A DNA stretch of 64,000 nt from Blasia pusilla. Its lineage: Eukaryota > Marchantiophyta > Marchantiopsida > Blasiales. The notes under the pieces are model-generated. The model had not been told where the DNA came from. It did no database searches and worked only from the letters and a program-made list of their open reading frames with translations. The stretch's first letter is position 1; every line of letters begins with the position of its first letter. Location: the NCBI GenBank assembly GCA_050084515.1, contig CM114275.1, forward strand, positions 14,136,001 to 14,200,000, written 5' to 3'. Below, piece by piece: positions 43,640 to 55,900 of this stretch. A program made the position numbers and the translations under genes.

Positions 43640-44265
43640 CATCATAGTCACATAGTTACCCTTACAACTTGTGTAGTTCTGATAGGTTGCTAATCCTGCA
43701 ACTTTGGAGTCCTCTATTCTCCTCCCTTGGGGTGTATTTATACCACATATCACAATATACATGTGGGGGATTGCAAAGAGCTTCCTCCTCTCTTCCTCTC
43801 CTCCTCCACTTACACATTTTCTCCCCTTATGGGGTATTCCTACAATGTGTCGGAATCTTACATTTTGCACATATTCAATTGTGGTGTTGCTAATCCCCTC
43901 TTGCTAAAATTTGGAGTTTTGCAAAAAATAGCATGTTTTTCCTCTCTTTTTTTCTCCAATCACAATAAGAATATATTTGCAATCTGTCACATTCTAACAT
44001 GTTGCAAATTGAGAAAGTCACATGCATACCCTTGCAACCTATCCGATTCCGACTAGTTGCTAGTCTTGCAAGTTTGGAGTCCTCTCTTACACTCTTTTTC
44101 CCGGTGTGGGGTATTTCTACAACTTGTGTACTTGTGGGGGGTTGCAAAGATGTTCCTTGCCTCCTCTTCCTCTCTCTTCTCTCCTCTCTTCCTCTCCTCC
44201 TCCACTTACGCTCCCTCGGAGTCCCCCACCCCCCTTGTGCAAGTATTTCTAGAGAGCAATCTATC
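43640..44265. repeat. Two to three diverged copies of a pyrimidine-rich repeat
   Basis: The block TAGTTACCCTTACAACTTG...TGCAACTTTGGAGTCCTCT...GGGGTAT TTCTACA...GGGGGATTGCAAAGA...CTTCCTCTCCTCCTCCACTTAC at 43650-43830 recurs at about 44025-44210 (CATACCCTTGCAACCTATC, GTTTGGAGTCCTCT, GGGGTATTTCTACA, GGGGGGTTGCAAAGA, CTTCCTCTCCTCCTCCACTTAC). A shorter version lies between (43830-43925). Spacing is about 370 bp. Non-coding. Confidence 0.65.
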
Positions 44266-44269
44266 GAAA

Positions 44270-46200
44270 TAAAACTAGTTTCACATACTCAAAATTTGTT
44301 TGGCATTTCCCCTACTACTAGAATTTAGAGTCATGTTAGTTCAAACGCCTCACATTTCTTCTTTGATCATCTTGGAAAAATGAATTCCATGCCTTTGCAA
44401 GTATAAAATTTATTTCCAACCTGTCTTATGGTATCCAAATATCAGTTTGGTCAAGTTTTGAGGTGGATTAATTGTTTAGGAACCTACTTGATTGAGCTAC
44501 CTCATTATCAAAGTCTAAGTCCTTCTACATAAACTATTTGTGCATGTTACTTTCAAAAATGAATGTCCGAGTGGGGTTACTTTGATTCACTTATGTTCAT
44601 GATAAGAAACAAAGGTTAAAATGAGTTTAACCTAAACTCTACCCTTTGTGGAATAAAATCTCTCTATTCAATCCTCTAACTTTCAACAACCTATCCGATT
44701 CCAATAGCCAATAGGTTGTACAACAATGTGCTTCTTGAAAAAGTTCAGCATCTAATAGATTTGTTTGAGCCTTTTCAAAAGATTAGTTACCCCTCACCAC
44801 AATCTAGAGTCTTGTCAAGAGTGAGTTTTCTCAATTGTCCTTTTTTTTGCCCCTTGGTACTGTATTTCAAACACTTATTTTTATTTGGATGGTTTGTCCC
44901 ATTATTTTTTGCCCTCTTGCCGAGCAAAATATGGCTAAAATGAGTCCACACATGTCACTAAGCTTAAGGTAGTTTAATTTTTATTAATTGATTTATTTGA
45001 TACAAAATATTTTTTTTAATACAATCTCACTACTCGATCATACTTAGAGCCACGATCTTGTCCAATATAAGCTCCCTCCAAAACATTTCTTCCATATCAC
45101 ATAATTCACGTGTTCCAAATTAATGGAGGTGATCAATGAGGAGGTGATCATAATTCACGTGTTCCAAATTAATGGAATGTTTTAAAATGTGGTAGATGAT
45201 TTCATTTATTAATTTTTTTAGAGATTGATTTTCTCGCCATCCATACTACCAACCCCGCATGTCACTCGAGCTCTTCTGGATTTTCCATATTTTTTTCTTC
45301 ACCAATCTTACTTCTTTCTTCTTTCCCCTTTCCCGTAGGGATGATAACTTCTTCACGCGCAAACACTTCTCCACAACCCTTCTTTGATCTTCTTCACACC
45401 GGTTTACACATTCCCTAGTTTCTTCTCACGTCTTTCCTTTTGCTATTACCAGGGGCTGGTAGTTTCTTGGCTTTCAAGTCTGCTCGCAGCATGTTTGCTT
45501 TTGCACCTTCACTGCGGTTTGACACAAGGGCTCCTCTTCAATTGTAACTAGATTTTGCCTCACAAGTTGACAAGATTGTGTACTTCCCTTTGATCTTAAA
45601 GACATTTCGGCAAGACATTGCAGTTTACAATTGAAGAAAGTCATGTGCATAGACCTAATAAACAACACATTCTGATTGCCTACATGCGAAGTTTCCGTCT
45701 TTATGTAAATTTTCAAAGTTACAAGGAGCATCTGAATAAGAATTACAAGTCACCTGATGTCACTATTAAAACTCAGATTTCATATATTTCGTAATTCACG
45801 TGAAAGTCGAAGTGACATGGACATCTATGGAAAACAATACTTTAGTTGACCCGAGAATACACGGCTGATACCACACAAACAGTCAGAGAAAAATAGTTAA
45901 AATAAACTACACCGCATTTCCCTCCAGAAACAAGCCAGCTAGTTCGGTCTAATTTATTCATGGTATCCGTATTAGACCAAGAAACTGTAAGATTCGTGGA
46001 AAGGGTTTAGAATACTCTAGCTACGGTATCCAAGAAAAGGTAAGAAGACGACCAAGAAGTTGAGAACTGCTAAGTGAAACAATCTCGAACGTCAATAGTT
46101 TGATCGTCAAGCATCAGCTGACCCTTCTGACAGATGTTAGTAAACTTTAAAGTATTCCACCATACCTGACACACTTTATTAGTTAACTACTTTCATGCAC
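44270..46200. other. No gene recognised
   Basis: Low-information sequence between the repeat cluster and the NUP188 downstream region. A 27-bp word (ATAATTCACGTGTTCCAAATT... ) occurs twice near 45102 and 45149. Short open frames show no family resemblance. Confidence 0.4.
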
Positions 46201-46424
46201 TCATTCCCTGGCGGCCTACCATCCCTAAGATCCTCCATATCACGTTGTCAGATCATGATCTATGCAAGCGGATAGTCTTAGAGATTTGGGTGGTGGGTGT
46301 CAGTGATTCTTGTCTTGCGTATACTAATGGTTCGACTTTCACCAAGAAGCCATGGCATTTAGGTAGACCTACAAAAAGAAATTCAGTGACACCAAGAGGC
46401 CCTAAAAGCCGTGAAAGAGAAAAA

Positions 46425-46680
46425 GGAGACCTCATACCACATGGTCGACGCATATCGAAAATGGACCCGTTCAGGATCCATACTGCAGAGAGGGAGAAGT
46501 CAACCCTGTTCCATGAAATTAATACACTTGAAAAGTTTCTATGGAGAATAGGGAGACCTCTTACCACATGACCAACGCAAATTGAAAATGGACAAGCTCG
46601 GAATCCAGATTCCAGAGAGGAAATCAATCCTCTTCCATGAAAGCAATACACTTTCCAAGTTTCAAGCAATCCTATCTCCC
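46425..46680. repeat. Tandem duplication, ~127-bp unit
   Basis: GGAGACCTCATACCACATGG at 46425 recurs as GGAGACCTCTTACCACATGA at 46552. Both are followed by GAAAATGGAC, then CCAGAGAGG-like sequence, then CTCTTCCATGAAA/CTGTTCCATGAAA and AATACACTT. Non-coding, about 0.4 kb downstream of the NUP188 stop. Confidence 0.75.
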
Positions 46681-46689
46681 TTGTCAATC

Positions 46690-47099
46690 TACTGACATCC
46701 GTGTATGACATAGCCATTGCTCATGTCATCCGTCTAAATGGGAGAGGAAACATGAAATTTCAGTGGGTTTCAAATGTTAAGACTGACGACATATCAAATT
46801 AATATTCTGCCATTATTATTGCTCATATGGTACACTAGGGGGACAAGCCCAATTAGCCGATTATCCATGAACTATGGGAAAAAACAATTACTGAAGGTGT
46901 TGGTTTCCTACTTACGAAGGGGCTGCATCAATTCTGGTATTAAACTTGCTACCTTGCAGTAAGTGAAACTATTGCCTGAGACCTGCAAAACTGTATATCA
47001 ACGAAGCACAAATAGAATACCTATACAGACCTTAGAAGAGGTTTGTGGGGTCACAAACAATGTACTTCCTAGTTCAATGTCATGTTTTCGTACTAATCT
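46690..47099 (-). other. Region just downstream of NUP188
   Basis: Probably contains the NUP188 3' UTR on the minus strand. No polyadenylation signal could be chosen with confidence, and no other gene is seen. Confidence 0.35.
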
Positions 47100-50000
47100 T
47101 CAGAATTGCTCACAAAAGAGCAAGCCTGGATGTGCTGTTGCCATTATTCGTTTGAGAGACTGGAAAGGCACCTCCAAAAACTTGTGCGGAGCTCCCGCTG
47201 TATGTGCAAGTAATATAAATATTCAAGGTCAGAATGTACCTTCACTTTTGTTATAGAACCCAGTACAAAGTAGAGCTAGCGAGGCCAAAATAACTTTTCA
47301 AATATCAGACTGACAGCCAATATTAGCTCTGCACATGTCCAATTAAATAAGATATGACGGAAACAACCACAAGGGGAGGAGATGTGAGAGAACGCTCACC
47401 CAGTAGCATAGCCTTGTACTCTTTCCCAAAGTCATCAGAACGGAGGGGTAGAGAGCCCATGCTGCATGTTTTGGCAATGCAGACCTCCAAGTACAGAGTC
47501 ATTTCCATGATCGAGAGAAGGAGATGACAGACTTCTTGAGCTGGTTTGCTCTGAGCTTTCCCACAAATATCTGTGACTACTGTAACAACTTGGTCCTGCA
47601 TTAGGAAGCAGAAATAGATTATCAGAACTTAGGTAATTGGAGAACTATCATCCCAATGAAATATCCACCCATGCAGGAAGGCCATTACATAAATCAGCCA
47701 CTACATCAGGATGTCTATTTCAGGGAAAAATGTACCTGCAATCCATGGAGAATTTCAGGGGCTGGAAGCTCTGGAAAATGTGAGTAGTCAGGTGGACCTC
47801 CTTCAACTCTTCTGATTGCATGATATGCTTGCTGGCACAAAAATCTAAGGAGAAGTAAGGCCAACTTATAAATTTGGATCGCAACCATATCTGAGTACTC
47901 TGAAACAATTCCAGATGCCACAGTATTTGATACAGAAGTGGGAGACAGATGTTTTCTACCCGGTGACAAGTTCCGGGATTGAGATGGGATCCGCGTAGGT
48001 GATTGTGAACGAGATTGTGAAATTTCTCCAACTGCACAACCCCTTGCTGCAACAGCGAACCAAGCAAAACTACTACTGACTACAGAAGGTCTAGTGTGGG
48101 CATATATCTCGTGTTTTTGCACAGGATGGCAACTAAAGCCTGTTCCAGTCCCACTGCGAATACTGCTCCCAGGACGAACCATTCCCTCTCTTGCAATGAA
48201 AGCCAAGAGATGCACTAACAGTTCTCCAAAATCAGAGATTGAATCTTGAAAAATAGCAGTCCATTGTGCATGATGACGAGAGACCTCACACATAAGAGCT
48301 ACTACATGTTGGGTTTCCTGCAAGGCTGTGAGGGTTGTGGAGGGCTGTCGCAGTTTGGCTTTCTTCCTACCTTGCAAGTCCATGGATGGAACAGGAGCAC
48401 GTAGTGCACCAATAAGCCGATCCTTCTGGAACTGGATGTAGGTCAAAGCATTCTGTAAAACTACTCCTCTTGGATCCTTATCAGCTAACGAACGAATCAT
48501 CCCTGTAACGACAGCAACACCAATACTCCATAGCCCTTCATGCTGTTTGACATTCCTTTGCCAAACACAGAAAGGACCGTCTTTATCAGTAGAAGTATAA
48601 GACATTTCCTCAAAATGATCGGTCAACATCTGCAAGTGGGAAAACACTCCTGCTGAATGTAACAGCTCTGCTCCAGTTTTGAGTCGTGCGAATGATAGGC
48701 AGAAATTCAGCATCACTTTTGAGAAGTGAGGTCCCAGTGAATTTTCATGCATCCTTGACAAGGATAGTTCAAGGGGAAAGTGGTCCTGCAATAAAGGGAA
48801 CCATGTGGAAGGTGCCAGGAAGCTCTTCATAATTACATTGATCAGAGCTAGAGAAAGATTTGCGTATTCTTTCTTCTCAGCTGCATGGCACAGTGCCGGT
48901 AAAACACCCAGCCCCACTAGTGTGACATCAGCAAAGGCATCTCCAATCTCTTGGCTACTTGCTCCATCCAACCCACTCTTATGGGAGTGCATAAGTTCTA
49001 GCAGGAGGAGGAGAGCTCCCAAGAGAGTTTTTAATAGCTCAGTCACTTGCTGGTGCATAAAACACTTAGCATCCAGAAGTTTTTTAAGGCAATTCACCAC
49101 AGTGCGAATTAATTGTGCACAAACAGCCCAGACGTGGATATTCTGTGAGGTAGAACTGCCGAGACGAGGTAACCACCTTATAAACACAAGAAGCAACTGG
49201 ACTTGAGACCTCATAAAGCTAGGGGTAAAATTTGTTGGGTCTCCAAGGGGTCCAATGGCAATCAGTATCCCTTCTAAGGCCTCACAGAGCCCTGAGGCAT
49301 AGCTCTGGAGTTTAACCTCAGTCCAGTCTGCTGCCACGAACATTTGACCAGTATCTGCCTGCAAGGTAATTCATCACCAACATGAATCAGGAACAGACAC
49401 GTGAAATTACATTGACAAAAATTAAGAATGAGAAACGACAATCAATCAAAATAGCTTTCAACACCACAGTTTTGAGAGATAAATTACAATCTCAATTTTA
49501 CTTGCAATCAAATCAACCCAATCTTTCCACAGCATGCAGAACTTTTAGACTGCATAAGCTCACAGCGTGTAGATTGAGTCCCTACAACAGGTTTCATATA
49601 TCCTAAAAAGTACAAACAATGCATCATGTTGGAGAAATCATAATGAAAGTTATTAGGCTTACATGGGCTTTTTGGGAGGCCATGAAATGTAGTCATACAC
49701 CTGACAGTAGACTTCTAAACCTTAAACAAACGCACCCATCCACATGCACATGAGGCGCACAATTGTGGGTAATATGATGTAAACCTTCAAGGTATCACTT
49801 ACCTCATGCTTATTGAAAATGGACACTGAAAGCAGACTTGTCCAAGACCTCAAGGCAGAAAGTTGAGAATGCCCCAAGCATGCTATTGCATTGGAATTCT
49901 TTATCCAAGTAAGAGTACTCTCTGCTACATAGGCTGTAACAATACCAAAGTCTGCATGTGGCCACCACTCGAGGCCCAGCTCGGCCTCCAAGGCACCAGT

Positions 50001-52514
50001 GTCATACATAAAGACATCCCCATAACGTGGATGAAGATCTGGCAACTGGGTTGCAACAGTAGGATTCAGAAGAGAATCCACTTCACTGCTTACAAGGAAA
50101 TCGGCCACATGTTGAAAATATCCAGAGGGGATTGGTCTTCCTCCATCTAGTTCGCCTTGAAGGTGATGGAAGAGGTCGCTGACAAGCATGATCTGAAGAC
50201 GTTCACCATAGCTGAGGCATACATCCAGTTTTGTCATTAAGTACGCTAGCTCATACATTGCTCACTATGAATTAGCAGGAACTCAAATTTCAAGTCCAGA
50301 AACCAGAAATTCTGAGCCAAGACAATGACCAATCAAGACTAAATGAGCTATTCTGGAGTCTACAGCACCTGCAGTTAGAGTCAGGACAACTACATTCCTG
50401 ATCAGAGCAACCACTTGCTGACTGGAAGGCACTATTTTCTTCTTTCAGATCCACTTCCAAGAGGTTCTGCTGGTTCACTTTCAAAAGAAATATCTATGCT
50501 TTTTGGCATCAGAGTTATTCATGCAAAACAGAAAGAGAACATTTTAGATATCAGGGTCAAACACCGGAATTGAGATTGATAGGAGAGCCTATATCTCAAG
50601 TACGGAAGATTCAATCCCTAGTACTCCTGTCAAAAGTGACCAACCCTCAACACATGTTGCAATAGCATTCGCTGCCTCTGAAATAGTTGGACTGATTGAC
50701 AGAGTAAGTCTTTGTCTGTCACTGTCACTAACAACCCCGCTAAAGTGTAGAAGAATTAAAATTGCATACAGCTGTGGAATCGCCTACACCCTTAGGTGCC
50801 TACCATGAGTTTGCTTCTGCAACAACATCAATGTAAACATTACTAATCCCAAATCATTCATGGCTCAGAGTCAGACAGTGAGAAATAAAGCATCGTTTTT
50901 TCTTCAATTTTTTACTCGAGTGCTTAAGTTGACTGGAGATTTACCTGTAACCACGAGTAAAATACTGTTCAAATAATTCTTCAAATGATGGATGTTGATT
51001 AATCTGCAATCATCAACCATAAAGCACTGTAAGGAAAGTATTAAAGCTTTAAGACTGGAAAGCAGGAATAATAGGTGAACCTTCCAAGGATGCTGATTGA
51101 TCCAGTTCTATCTGTCACAACGGAGTATTAGGAAAGAACTGAAGAGAGTAGATTTTCACAAACTTCAATCCCTATGAAAGGTGAAATCTTGAGGTAACAG
51201 AGGAAACACCTACCTACAACTGCTTTGGAAAACAGGCTGACATCTGAATCAAGTAAAGAAGTATGATGTTGCACTGCTTCAGTTAGGGTGGCTAGCTAGT
51301 ATTCCGCCCTACGGGGTTTCTTTGAAAGTCACTTGAAAGTTTACTTCACAACACTGCTGAAGTAGACAAAAAAGCACCATAAAAGGGGATGGATGCTGGA
51401 ATGAGGCTGACTTGGAATATTTGTAGAAAGTTCAAATTTTTGGGAGGTCTTTGCACTTGTGTAGGATCTTTCCTCGCACCATCTGAAAATTGTTTCTAAA
51501 CCCTCTTCTTCATACTTGACGTGGCAATTCTATTGCTTACTCATGCCCGAATGCTAAAGTGAGGTCTGTAGGTGTGCTTTGAAGTCTTAATTTGTTGCTC
51601 GACAACTTTAGTACTTAAGGAGGAGACTCATGAACCTGATCAATGCTTAAAGTAGAGTGTCAAACAAAACATGAAGGGAGAATGTATGCCTGCTTGGCTG
51701 CTTCTCGTATGCGTCTCGAAAGAGAGACATTTAATCCACGACTTTCACCAGACAAATTTTTTCCCATTAATCCAACAATCAAAAGCCGGGCTTCAGCCTG
51801 CACTACAAGACATTTATAAATGTCAAGCGAGATGACCTATATCCCATGACACAAACAAGCAGTAAAGCAAATATGTAAATTTTGAAATTGCTACATTTAA
51901 AGCTGTCACTAATGTAGTCAGTGAAAATGTCTGAATCAAGGAAGGCAAGTGTCAAATAATGCACCTTAGCTCTTAGCAGCACATCTTTGTCATACAAGGA
52001 AGAAGCATAAGAACTCATTATTGAGTTCATGTTCATACTCTTTGACCATTCTGAAACAATCTGCAATGCTCCTGAGACTGGAGGAGTGTGTTGCATTTTT
52101 GAGGCCACATTAATTAAGGCAGTATTGATTTCTCTGTCATCACTTGTAGGGTCTGAAGCTCGTGCACTCTTTAACTCATGGCTTCCAATCTGTACAAGAT
52201 GCTGTTGTAGAAAAATGTCCCGAGCCATGATCGATAGTACAGACGCTTCACAGGAATATCGGAGAGAGAACTCCACCAGTTGAGACTTGTTCAATGTAGA
52301 TACTATTGACCTATTAGTATCCACAAGTGTCCGAATCTTGGACAGTAGTGTGGGCGGGGTCACAGATGATAAATCACTGAATGAGACACAGGAAGTAAGC
52401 AGCTTCCAGAAATAACTTCGGGTGCGAAGTGCTTCTATAACCTGGAGATACTCAATACCCCCCTCCCATATCGACGCCAAAAGAAAGAGTACCTGAGACA
52501 GTAGTTGTGGGTGG
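47100..52514 (-). CDS. NUP188: Nucleoporin NUP188, C-terminal exons
   Basis: NUP188 is a large alpha-solenoid scaffold protein of the nuclear pore inner ring. Exons: 51965-52514, 51690-51797, 50945-51003, 49803-50211, 47736-49358, 47400-47595, 47100-47207 (stop TGA 47102-47100). Phases join throughout: the codon split at 51003/50211 gives Ser in RGYSYGERL, and 47400/47207 gives LLAGAPHKF. Family landmarks: QLLSQVLFLLASIWEGGIEY, SDLFHHLQGELDGG, GALEAELGLEWW, LSALRSWTSLLSV, HFPELPAPEILHGLQDQVVT, CHLLLSIMEMTLYLEVCIAK and FLEVPFQSLKRIMATAHPGL at the C-terminus. The 1.6-kb exon has no stop or frameshift. The intron after 51690 appears to use a GC donor (CAG|GCATAC). Other exons between 51003 and 51690 cannot be excluded. 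NUP205 is the main alternative but fits the C-terminus less well. Confidence 0.88.
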
Positions 52515-52952
52515 CTGCACAAGACAAAAACAACTCCTCCATATGAACATTATTCCAATTCAAGGTGTGTGAAACATCATATGTATACTGTCTAAAACCA
52601 CATATCCATTGATCAACCAGTGAGTGGAGCTGAAGGACAAAACGGCAAGCTACAATGTAAAGCCACTTGGAAGATTCACTACAACATTTTTTTAGAAAGG
52701 AATACTTCATATCTCCCAAACCAGAAATCCCTTAAGAATACTCTACTCACAAGCAGCTAATCTTGACACCATGTTCCTTTTTCCCATTCATTGTAAGCCC
52801 TACCACTGTCCCACAATCCATACTGTTCCAAGGATAGTAAAAATGCTGATTCCACCCTAGACAATATATAGTCTTGTTGTGACGCGTTGCATATGTTTGC
52901 TAACATTTAGAACATTAAATTCTAGAACAAGGAAACTAGATTGCAAAAGTAC

Positions 52953-55900
52953 CTCCTGCCCAGGGCTGCAGAATTGGTGATAAACTTCCATAGAGCATCA
53001 AGTCCTTCTGATACTGTCTCTGGCTTCACAGATGTGGTACCATTTGGGCCTGTAGATGGCTCAGCACCTTTTCTATCTGAGATTTTTGCAACTGCTTCAG
53101 ATTGCTCCTCAGGGAAGAGGAGTAGCTCTACCAGAGCAGGCTTTGCATGGAGCAGAACAAGTCGTTTCCACGTTAGTATCATTTAATGCACACATAAATA
53201 TAACTCTAGACATAATGGAACTTTGATTCAGAGATGTAAAAACTGGACAAGTAGATGTATAAGCAGCAGTTCTGACTAGTTTGTACTAAACTTTGACTAA
53301 GTGTCTCTTACTCACTCCTTATCTAGATTCACCTGCCTTAACATAGGTTAGATAAAGGGAAATGTTTGATCGAAAATGGGTTGGCGATGATACATGAATA
53401 CAAGGTCGATAACTTCTGAGTGTCAGCAATTGAAACACCCTTCATATTCATTTACAGTTTCAAGTCATCCTTGTTACTACTACATCAGCTAAGAAATGCT
53501 GCACAAGTACTTACAACATACTTGAAACTTGGCTTGAAACTAAGATATCAGTTAAGATCCCCTGTGACCTTAAGGGCTAAGACTCTGTAACAAAGATGTG
53601 AGCAAATCTAAGACACTCCAGGTCCAAAAGAATCCAATACCTGCCACTTGACTGCTCCAGTCAGTAGGTCAATGGTGGCCTCGAAGAGTAAGGAGTTAGA
53701 GAAAGCAGTTTCTTCAGAAAGTAACTCACCAACTGCTGCCCGTAGTACTAATCTCTGAATGAAAAATGAAAAATCAAGGTTAGGTAGTGTTTTAGTATTA
53801 GAAACACTACTGAGTGATTGTGTCCAGCTATTACCTTCACAACTGCAAAATCGCGGGTTCTGTTCATTTCCAGAATGAGTGTAACACTCAGTAATGAGAA
53901 GAGAATGTTATCTATTCTGATTGAGGATTGATAAAGTATGGTTATGAAAAGGCCAGGATGATACCTGGTCATTACTTGATAAGTAACTTGCAATACTGCA
54001 GGGATGTGGTCGTGATTTTTGTGCCAATAGAAACAAACTAGTGAGGACCTTTGCGGATGCGAATTGCAAATCCTGCAGCCAAACAGAACTTCAGATATGT
54101 AGATTTGCATCACACTTTATGCAAAGACTGTAAAACCTATTTTGATATTATACATTGGACCAGTCCAAAGCCTACTTGACAGCAACTTTCGCAGGTTATT
54201 GCTAGCCACAGCCTCAAAACCTTAAGAATGATGCTTACATACGAAATCCAGTGAGATAGCCTAGATTTAACTTTGTCATCACCAACCTTCCCCAAAAAAG
54301 CAAAAAAAATTATGACAGATTTTCTATTCAAGTTCAGATTTTCTGTTCATATTTTCCTAGCCCTTAAATCTCTCCCCAAATATGACTACCAGATTAAATC
54401 TTCATAATTCTCAGTCCAGGAGATAAAATCAGTAATTTAACATACCATCACAGAAAATAGATCATACTATCTATCATTACACTATGGTATACACTCTTGA
54501 CAAAAACCCATCTTTAAGACAATTGAATGACAACCAGCCAGAATGTCAAATCCCACAATGCAAAAGATTACATGTTGAACACTGCTGTACCCCATTACGA
54601 GAGAAACTCAAGATTGACAAATCCAACAATACAAAAGATTACACGTTGAATACTGCCTTACCCCATTCCGAGAGAAACTCAAGAACGATGCTATGGCTGT
54701 CACAACAGGTAAAACACCAGCTGACTTCCGAAACAGTGTCTGCTCCAATAAAGTCATGCCACCATACTCCTGGAAACCACAGTCCTAGAATGTGAATTTA
54801 AAGTCACTGTAATTTTCATGGAGTTTCAGAAGGGTCATCATTCTTAAAGTTCACAATCACATGGAGATGTTTGGTGAAATGGTGGAGAAAGTTAAAAAAT
54901 TTGCAAAACTAATTACAGTGTTGTACCCTTAGAGAACTGCCGGCATCAACCAGCATGTATTTAGTAATATTTTACAGTTACTTACTTTTGAACAAACACC
55001 AATACTGACATCCAAAATAAGATCATGTAGTAGCATCAAGACAGAGTATAGAGCCTGTTGTAGCCACTCAATTTCCTTGATGCCAACAGAGCGGTTGAAG
55101 TGCAGTTCCTGGAAATACAGCACAACCAGCAGTTTGCAAAGAGCAAATATTATTCTTGTGAACAACTGCAAGTCGCAGATCAAAGATCTACAAGGCCTTC
55201 ATTCCACCAAAACATGTTGTTACTCTCCAACATTTCTTGTCTACCTACATGTGGTTCTCCATTTTGATCATGATAAATTTTAACTAAAAAAATAAGGAGT
55301 TAGCTTGCAAACCAACCTCCAATTCCTGAGCATTGATAGAAAGAATATTGATGAGGACATCATGTATGATACAATCATACAGAAGGAGCTCTAGTACTCT
55401 TTTCAGCGGACCGACTTCTTTTGTTCGCATGACACCTGTAACTATAATCCGTAGCACCTGTAAAACCTGCAATTTACAACAATATTTCATTATAACACAA
55501 GCATGAGTTTTCCCAAAATTATCTTTTCACCAGCGCATTTTCTGTCTAATAGCAAGAGTGGAAACAACAAGACACTACATTTCCTCGGAGGTACTCTTTA
55601 CCAACATGTATAAAGAAGAAGCTCACATTACCCTGTCATACACATTTAGAGTAAAGACCAATGGGATTATGGGACTTCAATAGAAAAAGAGACCATGCAG
55701 AGAAGCTAAAACTAAACCTTGGCCAATGTCTACTGATGTTAAGGATTAATGATTTACTTTTGTGGTGATGATCCAGCGTTCGTGCCAATGTCGGTACTTC
55801 CAGTGCCCATGATTAACGAACAAGTTGCCTACCACATGCATTAGTAGTGATACTAATGGTTCTGCCACAACACCTTTCTCCACCATCGTCTTGCATAAAT

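Noticed and set aside
46253-46717. 154-codon minus-strand open frame downstream of NUP188
   Set aside because: It lies across a tandem duplication, has no recognised domain, and has no good context for a gene.
48805-49206. 133-codon plus-strand open frame
   Set aside because: It is antisense to the long NUP188 exon and has no family resemblance of its own.
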